Source: Isoetes taiwanensis
Lineage: Eukaryota; Streptophyta; Lycopodiopsida; Isoetales; Isoetaceae
Assembly (NCBI GenBank): GCA_021234155.1
Contig: JAJEKV010000082.1
Coordinates: 2,043,377-2,107,376, forward strand
Direction: 5' to 3'
DNA: 64,000 nt
In this document: positions 35,903 through 48,400 of the stretch, one piece after another
Position numbering within the stretch: position 1 is the first letter of the stretch
Layout: each line of letters begins with the position of its first letter
The notes under the pieces: generated by a model
What the model saw: the letters and a program-made list of their open reading frames with translations, nothing else
Databases searched by the model: none
Told to the model about the DNA's origin: nothing
Made by a program: the position numbers and the translations under genes

Positions 35903-36427
35903 TCACACTAAAAGAGGACTATGCTTACCCTGCGGGTTGGAGATGATTTCATCGTGAATGGTTCGGCCTTGGCATTCTTTCATAAAGTCTGGGTAAGCCT
36001 TGTCCAAATCCGCTTTAAGAACCCATGTTGCATCCTCGGTGGGTAAATGCTTCCACTTGACCAAAAATTGCAAAATTTGAGTTTGACGGGTTTGTTTATA
36101 GGCACGATCAAGGAGAGCCTCGGGCACAATCTCCAACTGATCCTCAGTCATTTCCAGAAGTGTTGGTATGTCAAGTATCTCTTCTGGATTCGGATGGTGC
36201 TTCTTGAGAAGACTTACGTGGAAGACTTTATAGATCTTTAAATGTGCGGGGAGATCCAACCGGTAGGCCTGAGGTCCTAACCGTTCGGTTATCCGAAATG
36301 GTCCCGCCCATCTAGGTGCAAGCTTCTTACAGTTGCCAATTTTAAGCTTGGCTTGCTTCATCTTGATCTTTAGCCAAACGGACTCGTCAACTTGAAACTC
36401 TCGAGGAGGACGGTGGCGATCTGCCAC
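35903..36427 (-). CDS. Gypsy A integrase C-terminus with chromodomain
   Basis: 174 codons: HRPPREFQVDESVWLKIKMK and LAPRWAGPFRITERLG (integrase GPY/F-like region), FHVSLLKKHHPNPEEILDIP, then the chromodomain QILQFLVKWKHLPTEDATWV. Chromodomains guide integration into marked chromatin. It ends in QGKHSPLLV. It is cut from the upstream polyprotein by a stop/frameshift near 36430, so it is not an independent gene. Confidence 0.85.
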   Translation of the reverse strand: MADRHRPPREFQVDESVWLKIKMKQAKLKIGNCKKLAPRWAGPFRITERLGPQAYRLDLPAHLKIYKVFHVSLLKKHHPNPEEILDIPTLLEMTEDQLEIVPEALLDRAYKQTRQTQILQFLVKWKHLPTEDATWVLKADLDKAYPDFMKECQGRTIHDEIISNPQGKHSPLLV

Positions 36428-36433
36428 ACTCTT

Positions 36434-36646
36434 CTATCGTGCTCTTGCAGCTAACAAATATGCTCGAACCTCTTCGACGAGGCCTTGCATGTCTGCAAGC
36501 AGTTGCTGGGAAACCTCCACCTTGGAGACTGGACTATGCCACGTGTCTGGTGTAAGGCATTGATAGCTATAATTAATCATGAAAGGAGACATCCTGGAGG
36601 ACTCCTGTTTGGTACTGTTGTAGGCAAATACGCTCTGTTTGACCAT
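36434..36646 (-). pseudogene. Gypsy A integrase middle piece, after a deletion
   Basis: FAYNSTKQESSRMSPFMINY, then TPDTWHSPVSKVEVSQQLL and LVEEVRAYLLAARAR. Compared with element B (51400-51700), about 90 bp coding for the segment after QTDGQTER are missing, and the frame changes. Confidence 0.8.
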
Positions 36647-36681
36647 CAGTCTGCGGGTGATAAGCTGTGCTCATGGCAAGC

Positions 36682-38487
36682 TTACTCTGAATAGTGCTGA
36701 AGAGCCTTCCAGAATGCACTAACAAACTTAGAATCCCGATCCGATATAATGGTACGGGGCATTCCATGCAGACGAAACACGTCCTTGGCGAAGAGCAAGG
36801 CGGTATCCAATGCAGTATCTGTGGTCTGACATGGCAAGAAATGTGCCATTTTTGAGAGTTTGTCGACCACTACCATTAAGGCATCAAACCCTCTTAAGGT
36901 ACGCGGAAGCCCCACGATAAAATCCATGGTAATAACTTCCCACTTAGCATTGGGTACGTCGAGGGGTTGCAATTCACCTGGAATACGCAACTGTTCTGCC
37001 TTTGTTTGCTGACAAGTCTGGCACTGCTTAATGTACCTGGCAATATGCTTCTTCATGCCTGGCCAGAAAAAGCTGGAGCGCATTTTGAAATATGTCTTCA
37101 TAAACCCCGCATGCCCTGCTATCGGACTGTTATGTGTATCATGGAGAATGAGCTTACGAACTCCAGACGTCTCGGGAACACATAATTTGTCCTTGTAATA
37201 AAGGAGTTGAGCTTCCTTCTTATAATGGCGGAAGGTCTCCCTCTCCTTATCGGTTCTGGCTTCCGTAGATACACTTTGCCATACCTCTTGGAATTCGGGA
37301 TCTGCAGGAAGGGCCTGCTGGATCTGTTTCCCAAACTCACTGCAGAGTGTGGAGATAGCATTACAATGCGTGCGAGTGACGAAAGGGTGCCTGGAAAGGG
37401 CGTCAGCAACAACATTATGCTTGCCCGGTTTATAAATGACCTCAAAATCATATTCCTCCAGGAATTCCATCCACCGCCTTTGCCTCAAATTCAAATGGGA
37501 TTGCATAAAAATGTATTGGAGGCTTTGATGATCCGTGTCCAATTGGAATCGTCTTCCCAGTAAATAATGCCTCCAAATATGCAAGGCACGCACAACAGCA
37601 AGTAGCTCTTGGTCATGCGTGGGGTATCGCTGTTCTGCATCGTTCATCTTGCGAGAATCATAAGCGATAACCCAGCCTTCCTGCATTAAGACGCCCCCTG
37701 TAGCAATTTTACTGGCATCTGTTGCAACCCACTTATCCTTTTGAGGATCCGACATTGTAAGCACAGGAGCTGTTGTCAAACCATCCTTTAGGGCTAGAAA
37801 GCCGGTATGTACCTTATCTTTCCAATGTGCCATCCAATCTTGAACCTTTTCATGCTGCTTGGTCAGATCAGTTAAAGGTGCAGCAAGCTTGGCAAAGTCC
37901 TTGACAAATTTACGGTAATACCCGGCCAAGCCTAGAAAATTGCGAACCTCTGAAACATTGGTTGGAATTGGCCATTCCTTGACTGCTTCAATCTTAGCTG
38001 GGTCGGTGGCTATTCCTTCTGCGGATACAATATGGCCCAGGTAATCCACCTTGGTGGTGGCAAAACGACACTTAGAGAATTTGGCATACAATTGATGCCT
38101 TCTCAGTTTCTGTAATGCCAATCGAAGATGTCGTTCATGATCTTCCAATGTCTTACTGTAGATGAGGATATCATCAAAGAATATAATGACAAAATCGTCA
38201 AGGTATTCGCGGAAGACATCATTCATAAGCCGCATGAAGTTGACCGGCGCATTAGTCAGGCCAAATGGCATCATTGTAAACTCGTAATGCCCGTAACGAG
38301 TCCGAAAAGTGGACTTATGGATGTCATCCTCCTTAATTCTGATCTGGTGATATCCTGATCGAAGATCAATCTTCGTGAAATATGTAGCCCCTTGCAACTG
38401 ATCCATAAGATCATCGGCCCGCGGTAAAGCGTACCGATTTTTAATAGTATGCTTATTTAGTTGCCTGTAATCAATGCACATCCTCAT
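36682..38487 (-). CDS. Gypsy A reverse transcriptase - RNase H - integrase core (601 codons)
   Basis: Open for 601 codons. [44 protein letters not shown] and the catalytic box [13 protein letters not shown] (FFDD where FIDD/YVDD is usual), then [10 protein letters not shown]. RNase [50 protein letters not shown]. Integrase: an HHCC zinc finger ([30 protein letters not shown]), catalytic core [20 protein letters not shown] and [14 protein letters not shown]. The frame ends at ALQHYSE by a frameshift before the last catalytic Glu region. It is the longest coding stretch of the window. Inactive as an element, but the long open frame suggests recent insertion. Confidence 0.95.
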   Translation of the reverse strand: MRMCIDYRQLNKHTIKNRYALPRADDLMDQLQGATYFTKIDLRSGYHQIRIKEDDIHKSTFRTRYGHYEFTMMPFGLTNAPVNFMRLMNDVFREYLDDFVIIFFDDILIYSKTLEDHERHLRLALQKLRRHQLYAKFSKCRFATTKVDYLGHIVSAEGIATDPAKIEAVKEWPIPTNVSEVRNFLGLAGYYRKFVKDFAKLAAPLTDLTKQHEKVQDWMAHWKDKVHTGFLALKDGLTTAPVLTMSDPQKDKWVATDASKIATGGVLMQEGWVIAYDSRKMNDAEQRYPTHDQELLAVVRALHIWRHYLLGRRFQLDTDHQSLQYIFMQSHLNLRQRRWMEFLEEYDFEVIYKPGKHNVVADALSRHPFVTRTHCNAISTLCSEFGKQIQQALPADPEFQEVWQSVSTEARTDKERETFRHYKKEAQLLYYKDKLCVPETSGVRKLILHDTHNSPIAGHAGFMKTYFKMRSSFFWPGMKKHIARYIKQCQTCQQTKAEQLRIPGELQPLDVPNAKWEVITMDFIVGLPRTLRGFDALMVVVDKLSKMAHFLPCQTTDTALDTALLFAKDVFRLHGMPRTIISDRDSKFVSAFWKALQHYSE

Positions 38488-38900
38488 TGTGCCATCTTTC
38501 TTCTTAACAAAGAGTATCGGGGCTCAAAGTGTGAAACACTAGGCCTGATGAAGCCCAATTTGAGGAGTTCCTGTAACTGCTTCTTAAGCTCGGTCAACTC
38601 AGGAAGACTCATCTGATATGGGGCCTTACTAGTAGGCTTGGTGTCTGGTTCCAAGGTAATTTCACATTCCACCTGTCAGAAAGGTGGTAGCCGATGGATT
38701 TCATCGGGGAAAAGGTTATGGTACTCCCGAAGAATCCTGGCGATTGCTGGAGGCAAGGCATCAAGGACTTCATCCTATTTGGACTTAGCTTCCACTGAAG
38801 CAAGTCGGACCATGCCTGTGATCTGCGACTTCCTGAGAGCCCTATGCAACTGTCGTAATGAAATACATTGCATAATAGGAGTAACTGGCTTACCTGATAT
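38484..38900 (-). pseudogene. Gypsy A RT N-terminus; gag zinc knuckle and protease deleted
   Basis: [39 protein letters not shown] leads into the RT, but a 1-nt shift near 38520 interrupts [10 protein letters not shown]. Upstream, LPPAIARILREYHNLFPDEI is the normal pre-RT region. Between it and gag only a short piece remains, so the CCHC knuckle and the DSG-type protease are gone. Confidence 0.75.
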
Positions 38901-39776
38901 AGTGACTCGGGTTCCATTGGCTGCATTGATGCTTTAGCCTCTGCTTCTGCAATAGTCTTAGGGTCTATAGCTCGAACCATCTTCCTTATAGTAGGGAATA
39001 AGCCCTCGATATAGCCTTCAACGGCCCTACGCTCATTAATCCCTGGGACGTATAAGCGTAAGCGCATAAACTCATCCGTATAAGCCTGGACAGTCATGTT
39101 TTTCTGTTCTAGGCGATAGAAAGTTTGGATCTGTTGGCAACGATGAGCTTTTGGTACATAGTGTGATTTGAAGGCTTTAGCAAAAATTTTGTAGCGGCAC
39201 CTTCCCCTTGTGAGCCCATGAGAGTGAGCATATCCCTTTCCACCAGATTCGTGCCGACCCTGTAAGATTGGTGGTGGCAACCTTACCGATATCCTTGTCA
39301 GTCATGCCATATGACTTCCCAAACTCCTGCATTTCGTACAACCATGATTCGGCATCTACCTCATTCCTGGTTTTCCCTGAAAACTGTGCAAGCTTCCGAT
39401 TCTTCCATATGCTAGTGATGGCAGAATCTACCGTCTTCTGGTACTCCTTTTTGCTGGTCTTGGCATGGTCGGCCTCATCCCCAGAGGAATCAGAAGAGTC
39501 AGAAGACTCCGAGGCAGCATGCGAGGACGAACTAGGGTGTGTCCTCTTAGATCGTCTTGATGTAGCGGGCGCAGGTGCAGGTGCAGGCTGCAGGTTCAGT
39601 GGAGCAGAAATCTCTGGTCCATATTCATGTGGCGGATTCTGCTGCAATATGTATGCTTGGAGCTTAGTAAGCTGACGTTTCATAATGGTGAGCTCCTGTT
39701 CCGGGGTAAGACGGCCCGGTTGCACGGGTGTCACCCAAGGGGGAGGGCGTGCACCGTCTAGATAGAAGAAAATCAA
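38901..39776 (-). pseudogene. Gypsy A gag (capsid)
   Basis: The N-terminal part (39177-39776) has a Pro/Ala and Ser/Asp-rich region (SSSSHAASESSDSSDSSGDE), then SAITSIWKNRKLAQFSGKTR and SWLYEMQEFGKSYGMTDKD, WWKGI. A shift near 39190 moves the retrotransposon-gag core to another frame: FYRLEQKNMTVQAYTDEFMR, RLYVPGINERRAVEGYIEGL. Matches the Retrotrans_gag family. No zinc knuckle follows. Confidence 0.85.
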
Positions 39777-39938
39777 AAGATAAGTATACTCATTCTATTT
39801 GCTATAACAATAAGGTTACACAAGAGAACGCATTTATTATTAAGATGAAGCCCACGGTTACAAAAGACTTTTGGCTATATACATATGACGAAAACTAGGG
39901 TTACATGGAGACAAAAAAAAGGTCCTTTAACATCAGAC

Positions 39939-40396
39939 TTAGGGCTGCGTGAAGGGGTATAGGATAGAGTATCGAATACTCTCCCTCACGGCATGGACCA
40001 CTTTGTACCTAGCCCAAGCCTGGATTATAACATATTGGTAGTCCAAAGTAGGGCTGATGATTAACAAATTAAAGAGGTCGCGAAGTGCATAAAATATCTG
40101 CCAGAGGTGATCATTCGCGTCAGCAAAGGCTTCGTGCTTAGTACAATCCCAATAATTCCAAGTGCGACGGAGCGTCTGCTGCAGTTGCTGGAAAGCGTGA
40201 TCGTGAAGAATGTTAACGATCTCGAAACCTTTGATGGGGTCGTATGGCTCTCCTTCATCCTGCGCTTCCTCCTCTTCATAAGCTTCGTCGTCATCTTCAT
40301 ATTGTCCATCATCCTCTTCATAGTCTTATTCTGGCGGCGGCTCGTCCTCTTCCACTTCTCTCCATTGTTCTGGTTTCCCTTCTTCTTCTTCCTCTT
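39939..40396 (-). pseudogene. Extra sense-strand ORF 2 upstream of gag in Gypsy A, acidic, one stop
   Basis: A likely splice acceptor (TTCTTACAG, ending 40397) opens a frame with Glu/Asp-rich start (GKPEQWREVEEDEPPPE, stop, DYEEDDGQYEDDDEAYEEEE) and an ordered second half: GFEIVNILHDHAFQQLQQTL, NYWDCTKHEAFADANDHLW, FYALRDLFNLLI, ARYKVVHAVRESIRYSILY. It stops at 39939-39941. Apart from one TAA it is open for about 150 codons. I do not recognise the family. It reads in the same sense as gag-pol, so it may be an element accessory protein. Confidence 0.5.
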
Positions 40397-40596
40397 CTGT
40401 AAGAAGGCAAGAATTGAATATACAACAAATGAATTATTCCTTATACTTCAAACTCTAGGAAGATAAAGACGAGTATTGTAGGAAAAAAAACAATTTGCTT
40501 GTATTCAAAAGTGCATGAAAGATCAATGCAAGATTACATATTTTCGAGTAGCCAAAGGCTATACTCTACAATGCATGATAGAAGTAGCTAGGAGCT

Positions 40597-41108
40597 AGGC
40601 CCCGCATCCTAGTCCATTGGCGTAGGAGGTGGTGGTGACGGCCGCTGACGTAACAAAGTGACCCCTGGATCCATCGTAGTGGCCGCAAGAGAAGCAATCT
40701 CTGGCGGATAGGCGGCAGCTAGTGGGGCCGCCGTGAGGAGCTTCATGCTCATCCAGGATGCTATATCCTGGCCCGGCGGTCAAGGCGAGGTCCCGACATA
40801 CCAACACGTAAGTGAAGACGTGGTATGGTAACTTCTTATGTCCCGCCAGGGTGGACAGAGCACGGAGGCTCCACCACGATGCCTCTGCTTCTGGGGCCAG
40901 GTCACGGGCCACAAGAAGGACTTGTCCATGCCTAAAGGCTGATAGGAAAAAGCGGGTAAGATGGTTTCCCGACGCTTTCCCTTGGGGTGTAACCGAACTT
41001 CCTTCTCTAGGTCCATAGGGACCTCTTCCTCTTTAAGCTCTTCCTTGTCCTCCCGAACATGGCCGGGGTTATGGTACAAGTCTTCCCCTTCTTCATCTGA
41101 ATTTGAGG
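40597..41108 (-). pseudogene. Extra sense-strand ORF 1 at the 5' edge of Gypsy A, one frameshift
   Basis: It starts right at the LTR border with SNSDEEGEDLYHNPGHVRED, continues MDLEKEVRLHPKGKRRETIL and FSYQPLGMDKSFL. After a 1-nt shift near 40915 come ARDLAPEAEASWWSLRAL, HKKLPYHVFTYVLVCRDLAL, ILDEHEAPHGGPTSCRL and GHYDGSRGHFVTSAAVTTTS, to a stop at 40597. The codon pattern and smooth continuation argue for real former coding. No known domain recognised. It may be the first exon of the same accessory protein as 39939-40396. Confidence 0.5.
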
Positions 41109-42401
41109 TGTGACATCCCCTACTCATATACGGTGCACTCACTGTATACAAACAAGAGTTCATCCCTCATACCAGCTCCATGCTGATACAAGGCCCTCCA
41201 CGTATCACTGCAACCTTGACGAGTTCCAGTGGGAAGAATGAAGGGGTCATTTTACCCTGTCTCCCTCAGGGCCTACCTAGCTGCGAAGCGTAACATACAT
41301 GTAAGTATACATACATCAAAATCACCTGACCATCACGAAGGATGGTTCACCACATATCTGCATAGACAGAGATCAGCACATCACATATGGAGATCCTACC
41401 CAAGGCTCAGACTCAAGGGGGATGACTGACGGCTTGGGCCTCCAGAAGTCATTGCAAACAGAATTCATGGCAATTGGATTTGGCTGGCATAAGAACATGG
41501 CTTAGGGTAGTCCACTCCATCTGCCCCTCCTGTGCACACTTTGCAGAGTAGGTTGAAAGGTCTTGGAACCTGACTGTAGCCCGCCGGATGCATAGCCAAA
41601 GGGGCTACTCCTGGGTTGCATCTCCCCAGTTCCGATGGGCAGGTAAGGATTGCTCCCACCAGAGGTTGGCATGCTGAATCAGGGTGACTAGAGCACTGCC
41701 CGTACTCGACTGAACTCCATGGAAGGTGTACACCACTCCAAGAGTGTCGAACCCATGCAAAGCCCGCACGCAGTGGCAGAGCATTAGGTCTAGTGCACTG
41801 TAGTCCCCAATAGGCTTTACTACCAGAGGGACGTGATCATGAGTCAGGACATGAACCTCCTTGCAAGCCAGTCTGGTCCCTCCACCCACAACCAGGTGTG
41901 GCTCTTGTACACAGGACGAATTTAATAGTGCATTAAAGAGGACTAGCTAGGAGCATCAACTACTAGGCTTTTAGGGCCTCTACCCCCCTTCCCAATACAA
42001 TGATTCCACAGAGACCATCATCACATACATATCATAGAAGAACTAAAGAATAAGATTTAATCTAAATCATAGAAGTTAGGTTCTTTAGTTATGTCTTGAT
42101 ATCTAGAGGTCTAGATGGCTGCTATGGGCAATTCAATAGGCTCAACCTACTTATACTATGCCTGGGAGGCGGATTAGACTATTGAATTGGCAAAATACCT
42201 GATCCCTGGCTTGCTTCTCCTGCTCTGAACGCGTCCATGTTGCTGAACTGCTTGAAGATGAAGCCGGAAAGGAAAGCTGATGAGCTGGGCTGCTCAGATA
42301 GACTTCGGGAGGCAAGATTGACTCTTGGAGCGAGCGAAACGGATCCCTGGAAGGCTGTGGATGGAAATGGAAAGTTCGGGTTTGGATACTTATATAGGCT
42401 A
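41109..42401. repeat. LTR2, left part (1293 bp), split by a Helitron
   Basis: It starts TGTGACATCCC and contains the family block CACTCCATCTGCCCCTCCTG at about 41512. It breaks at A42401 where the Helitron begins. The missing end is at 49699-49921. Left flank: TGAGG. Confidence 0.85.
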
Positions 42402-42430
42402 CTAGTTATGGTGCCCAGCGTTGCTGGGCT

Positions 42431-45400
42431 AACATTGGGTACTGCAATATAGCTTGGGGGTTACAAAGATCTTTGATTTGAACAAACTGATATATACAAC
42501 ATGATAGGGTCATAGTTGTTTAACACGGTTTTGATATTCTATTACTTTTCTTGTATTTGGATTTGGTTTCGAATCAAAACGTCATATGCTCTTGAACTTG
42601 AAGACCTGTTTAAATATATGCTTCGCATTGGGTTGCCGTATTTTTGTTGTAATAGTTTAGGGATTTTGCATGAGATAATAGTTACTAAGCTTCCAAGGTA
42701 CACAGATATACATTCATTCTTATAAAGAAACACTGGAAGCGTCACCATTCCCAAAATAAGGAGTAACATGTCATGGCCAAGGGGGTGTTGCATAGCAACT
42801 TAGGCTAATTGTTGGCAAGGGTTAGATTATCATCTAACATGAAACTAAAACATTGTACAATTCGTACATTCATTAGCTCTTGATTAAAGGGGCCTTTTAA
42901 TGGGCATGTCCTATTTCTTTGCACCTAAGCAACCTCTAGCCATGAAGGTAGTCTATTCTTTGTTGATTAAGAAACCTATAGCAATAAAAAGTAGTCTTTT
43001 TTCTTGATCAGATTCATTAGAAGATTTTACAATTAACCATTGTGATCCAATTTGCATAAGCTAAAAGATAACTGTATCTAAATGTTCAACATTTCGAAGC
43101 ATATGGCATTTAAGCTACACCATGTAACTTCTTTCATAATAGCCACCGAACATGGAGCTTCCAACAACGCATATACATAGCTAATCTTATATTTTAATCT
43201 ATTAATATTTAGTAATTACAACACTTTCTATCCTACCCTCCCTTAAAAAATCCTAAAAAAACCTAGCATGTGGATATCATATATAAAAGGCATCAAATGA
43301 AACGTTCTACAAAGAAAAGTTTTTTTGGCGGCCTGTTCTACAAATAGAAATTTCTTTGATGGCCTTGTTTGAGACATAAAACTGCTCAAGATCATCACCA
43401 TCACACTATAAGATGATTGATTCTCTCTGTGTCAATAGGTTAATCACTACTAACTTGTATATCTTATCGTAAATCAATAAAGATTAAGTGCTACTAACTT
43501 GTATTGAGACAGTAAATTATGAATCTAAGAAGGAAGCCAGTAACTCAAATAATCTCCTATCTTTACAGCTTAATAGCCAAGGGGTTTAAACACAATATCA
43601 GAAAGCCTACATGATGTTAATCTTGGCTAAACATTTTTTATTGAGAGAAATTATCTGCTCTGCTATCCACTCCCTAAATGTGTAAAAACTATTTGTTCCA
43701 CCAACACGTCAAATAAAGGGGACATTTCTGAATATCATCTGTGAGATAAAGCCATCCATTTATTCACTCTCATATTCATAAGCTAATCCTTCCAGATCCC
43801 ATTCCATCAAGAATCAATATTCTCATTTCTACCATAAAAAACTACTCATTAACATATTCCCGCCCCCTGCTGGCATAAGATCCATAATTTTTTTTTTGTC
43901 AAAAAGCTTGCCAAAAGAAAGCACCAACAACTTAAGTCAAATTGGAGGGGTATCTCTACCGAATCAGTTCAATTCCTATATCTGAGTTCCTCCAAGTCAT
44001 TATTAGCATTCCAAAATGCAGAACCCGTGTTTCAATCCTGTGGGGAGCCAAAAAAGGACATTAGTTTGCCCTGGCTTATTACACATCCTGTGTGCAAAAC
44101 AACTGCTAAGCAGCCTCCATCTAGTGTCCTAAATAAGGCAATAGACTGTCATCAAAGCAAGTCATAAATCAATGTCAAATTAAAAACTAAAGCATCGATA
44201 GATTGCCAATGAAAAAGCAACCTAAGCCATGTGCAAGTTTCTTTGCTTGATGAACCCATGGCAAGATGCCTCTAGCTTATAACTATACCACTTTCTTTCT
44301 AATGTACACTAGTAATGAAGCCCGGCGTTGCCGGGCTTTAGCTACAACATGTTATGCAGAGAGCATGGTGTGTAAACACCATAGAAAGTGTTCATGTAAT
44401 TTGTTTGTTATTCGCACATGGAAATATCATCAGGTTTATTCAATGCAACGTGGCAATATGGGCATAGTGTAAATGTACATGAGTCATAAGATGTGGTTGA
44501 GCTTGGTTAGTTAAGATTGCATTAGCTATACTGGTTATATCACATACCTGCCTTGTTTTATAAGCAGACATGAATGGTTTGATACAAATGGGCCATTGAG
44601 GAAAAATGGTTGTGTGTTTATTATGAAAGAGTGTGATAAATTGGATCATTTGTTTTGTATGTAGTACATCCGAGTTACCTTCATTCTATATAAATGTAAT
44701 TCCATCATTCGTGACAAAGTATCGGTAGTTGTTACGCATACTATTTTGGTAGTTATTATGCATACTATTTATATAAAGCATGTCACTTGGTGGCAGATAC
44801 CGATTGAAACTTATTAAGTTAAATAATTGTTTTGGTAAAGAATGATCTCAAACATGAGAGCCAAAAAAGCTACAGAGATGCAACGACATCAAAAGAACGT
44901 TCAAGACCTCTGAATCATGTAATTAAGGGTATTGTTTCCCATGTCATAGTCATGCCAAAATCATGGCCTTCCATCTTTGCAAATTTAACTGCTCTTAAAT
45001 TATGTGAAAAAAGGAAAAGTTAGATGGATGTAATTCAATTGACTTGAATAACCTAGACAATGTGAGAACCTGTTTTGATATAACCTCAACAAAAGCATCA
45101 ACGATATCTGGGGTAATATCAAATAAATACCCATCTAGAAGCTGCATGCTGCTTGAAAGGCATGAACCAATGAAGCAATGGCAACATATCTGTTTCAACG
45201 GCCATTTCTTACAATCAGAAAATTTAAAACCTTACCAAGCTAAAAGATTTGATAAGCATGTCACTACCAACTATAAGTTTGTAGAAGACGGTTGTCTTGT
45301 ACGATGCAGAGTAATAATGTTCAATTACAACTGTTAGCTGAAAGTATTAATTTAAGTAGGCATAGGAATGCCACTTATCTCCATCCAGGCTTCAAGAACC

Positions 45401-48400
45401 TAACCATTGCCTTTATATCGATCCTTCTGCAATACCGATCGTTCTGCAGTTGAGGGCACTTCAAGGACAATATAATAAGCAAGAGTTTCCCATTATGATA
45501 TTGCAAACATAAAAAGAAAGAAATCAGTATCTGGGAATAACTCATAGCAATTAATATTAGAAGTCCCAAGATAGTAAGCACCATCAACAAACAATCTATA
45601 GCCCAAGAAAATGCAAAAAAACATGAATATCAATGCAAAAAACATGAATATCAATGCATTGCATGATTTAAATCAGAAGTCATAAGCTACATAATATGCT
45701 TACCCATCGTCGAATTGCAGAATGATGTCAGAGCTAATGATGCACAAAATAATTGTGTAGCTTGTTGCTTTTGGATGGACATAAGATATCAAGCTCGCCC
45801 AAAGCTAAAGCTAGAACCTGCAGTAGTAGTCCCTGTAGCAATGAAGATGTAGTCCTAGATCAAAGTAGAGATTCAGCTATGCACTTGGTAAATATGCCAT
45901 CGAACAGTTATAGCTACCTAATAAAGAGAACAACTTCTAAAACATGATCATTTCATGAGTTCTTCTTATTTTGCATGAGTGTGACAATGCTTTGCAGCCT
46001 AACTGCTCTTAAACACAACATCGTTCTTGTGTTTATGCATTTCCAGCATATCATAATGTAAGATTTTCCTGAACAGATAAGGTCAACAACAATAGAGGAG
46101 GATCTGCGGGATAGATAAGATCAACAACAATGGAGAAGACTTCAACTCAACTTTGAAAATTCAGGAAAACATATTATGAACCTCCAAGGAATGCATCAAA
46201 TTATTCCCATATTTCTTTTTGGAACAAAAAGGAGTCCAATCCGACATTAATTTATGGTGATTGAAAGAGATTTTAGATAGGTATGAAACTCTTCTGCTCG
46301 ACTGCAAGCAATGGCAGCGATAATGTCTATTGTTTTGCGCTTCCCTAAGTATCATAAACTTTGTCATCCTGTTTATAATAGGATCTAATTCTTACAGTTT
46401 CAGTCAGTTATTGGTCTTTTACAGCTTTAGAAAGACAATGGTCTGGTAATACCTGTGGAGATCATTGATACACAGATTGTCATTCCACATCAAAACCCAA
46501 GTGGGACATGCAATTGATGCCTGCTAACCAATGGCAGGAGCATGAGGAACTGCTGTACTAACTTATCTTTTTGTAGCAAGAATGAATTTCTTAGACACAG
46601 AAGTAGCTCCAAATCAAGACAATTGCTCCAAATCAACACAACTTGAACTTTCTGTTACAAACACTATCAGGGTATCTAGTAGAGGTTTCCTAGAGAATAA
46701 AGACGTAAAATGATCAATAAGCTCAGCTCATTACATTCTGCACATGGTCCTGTGACCATAGGGTGTGGGGCTCACTATATTCTGCATGTGGTCCTCTAAC
46801 AACAGGGTGTTTGACACCAAGAGATATATTCCTTTACATGCTGCACATGGTCCTTTGCACATTGTCCTCTGACAACACGATGCTTGAGACCAAAAAATAT
46901 ATTCTTGCAAGAGAATTCAGAAGCTCTATGCTCTTCTGTTAGAAAAATAAGAACATGGCAAGTAGTTTGTAGTGCACTGCACGTTAAGAATAACATAGAG
47001 AATTTACTCTAAACGTAAGCTACCATTAAATCTCCCAAAGCCACTAAGACTAACATTCAAGAAAAAGAGTTAACTATAGTAAGTACTTTTATGAGACATC
47101 CAACTACACAAATGGGTGCTGCTCTCATGAAGTTGTAGGGGTAATTAGAGCACAGCTATTTCCAGAGGAACAATACTAAAATTTGACACACAGGATTTGT
47201 ACCTATAACGTTTGGTTATGAGATATCAAATGAAAGACACAACGTAGTCATACCAAACATATCTGCATGAATCTGGGGGATGTCGGCTTCTCTACAGCTT
47301 ACACCTAAGCCCGTGCTTCCTCTTAAAACTGCAAGAATTAACCACCCATATGATTATCTAAAGAGTAATCTGAAGAAACATATGTGAAGTAAACTCGACA
47401 GGAGCTAATCCGTTCTAATGCTTACCCGCTGGCTTTTGGATGCTTAACCGTGAGAGCCGACATGCAAAACCAAGCCTTCCAAACCGCTCCAAAGAACTCT
47501 CAAAAAAACAGTCTGATATTTGTCGGGCGATGGATCAACACATTAGACTTGCTCCTCCGATATGTAGAACACTTGCTCTTGCAGGTTTGCCCCCCACATT
47601 TACCTCCATCGCTTCACCCCACGTAATGATGATGGAAGATAACAAAGGGCCCCCGCGGATGATGCCGTGATTTTGGGCAGATCTATGTCAAGTTCCCCTA
47701 GCTCGCGGGCCTTGCAAACATGCCCACATGCCCCGCAAACTCACCCACAAGCTTTTGAGCTTCAAATTTCGACCAGACACTCGGATCTGGCGGCAAAATC
47801 GCCCTCAAGCTTTGCAAATTTGCCCACAAAGCTAGATCCCGCAGATCCGTCATCATGACCACACTGCTTGTTTGCCAACAACCGGATTTGCCTCTGCCAA
47901 AATAAGCCATGCCATCACAACCTCCTTGCCTCCTTACGCTGTATGCAAGGACATCACAAAACCATCGTCTACCCTAAAAAAAATATGCTCGATCCTTGCA
48001 TGTCAAGCTCTGGACAAAATACCATGTACACAGAAATCATCTCCGTTACCCACCGCCCATCTAGGAACAGGGGGAAAAAAATAAGAAATCGCCAGCTAAA
48101 ATCTATGCTGACAGATGCTTAACATTGCAATTGCATGGATATAGGATCATTCGACACCTTTGCAAAGCCTAAAAACCCCTTCTAAATAATAGCAGGAAAA
48201 CTTATCCCGATTTTTGGAAGGACAGAAATATTTTCTGGCCGCCGGAAACCATAAAATCTTAGGAAATCAATTAAAAAAAAAATCCAAAAACATTTTCTGC
48301 CATATCGGAAAATCCCAAATTAAAAAGATTGATAATGCTTACCGTCTTTCCTCCTAGCCAGGTATCTGCATTCTAAAGGAATGTTGCTGAGGACACTGAC

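Larger units (their letters stand above)
33856..41108 (-). mobile_element. Gypsy chromovirus A, minus strand, 5' end cut
   Basis: From the 3' LTR (33856-35377) the internal part runs to 41108: chromodomain/integrase tail, integrase, RNase H, RT, gag and two extra open regions. The end at 41108 directly meets the next LTR (41109) with no primer-binding site, so element B seems to have inserted into A. Frameshifts and a gag-to-RT deletion make it inactive. Chromodomain and integrase order place it among plant chromoviruses. Confidence 0.8.

Noticed and set aside
37119-39675. Open frames antisense to the Gypsy pol and gag genes
   Set aside because: They mirror the codon pattern of the real minus-strand genes and show no domain of their own.
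43189-43220. Possible Helitron 5' end (ATCTTATATTTTAATCTATT)
   Set aside because: The start resembles the family but the following 60 bp do not align with the two proven 5' ends, and no matching plus-strand 3' end was found.
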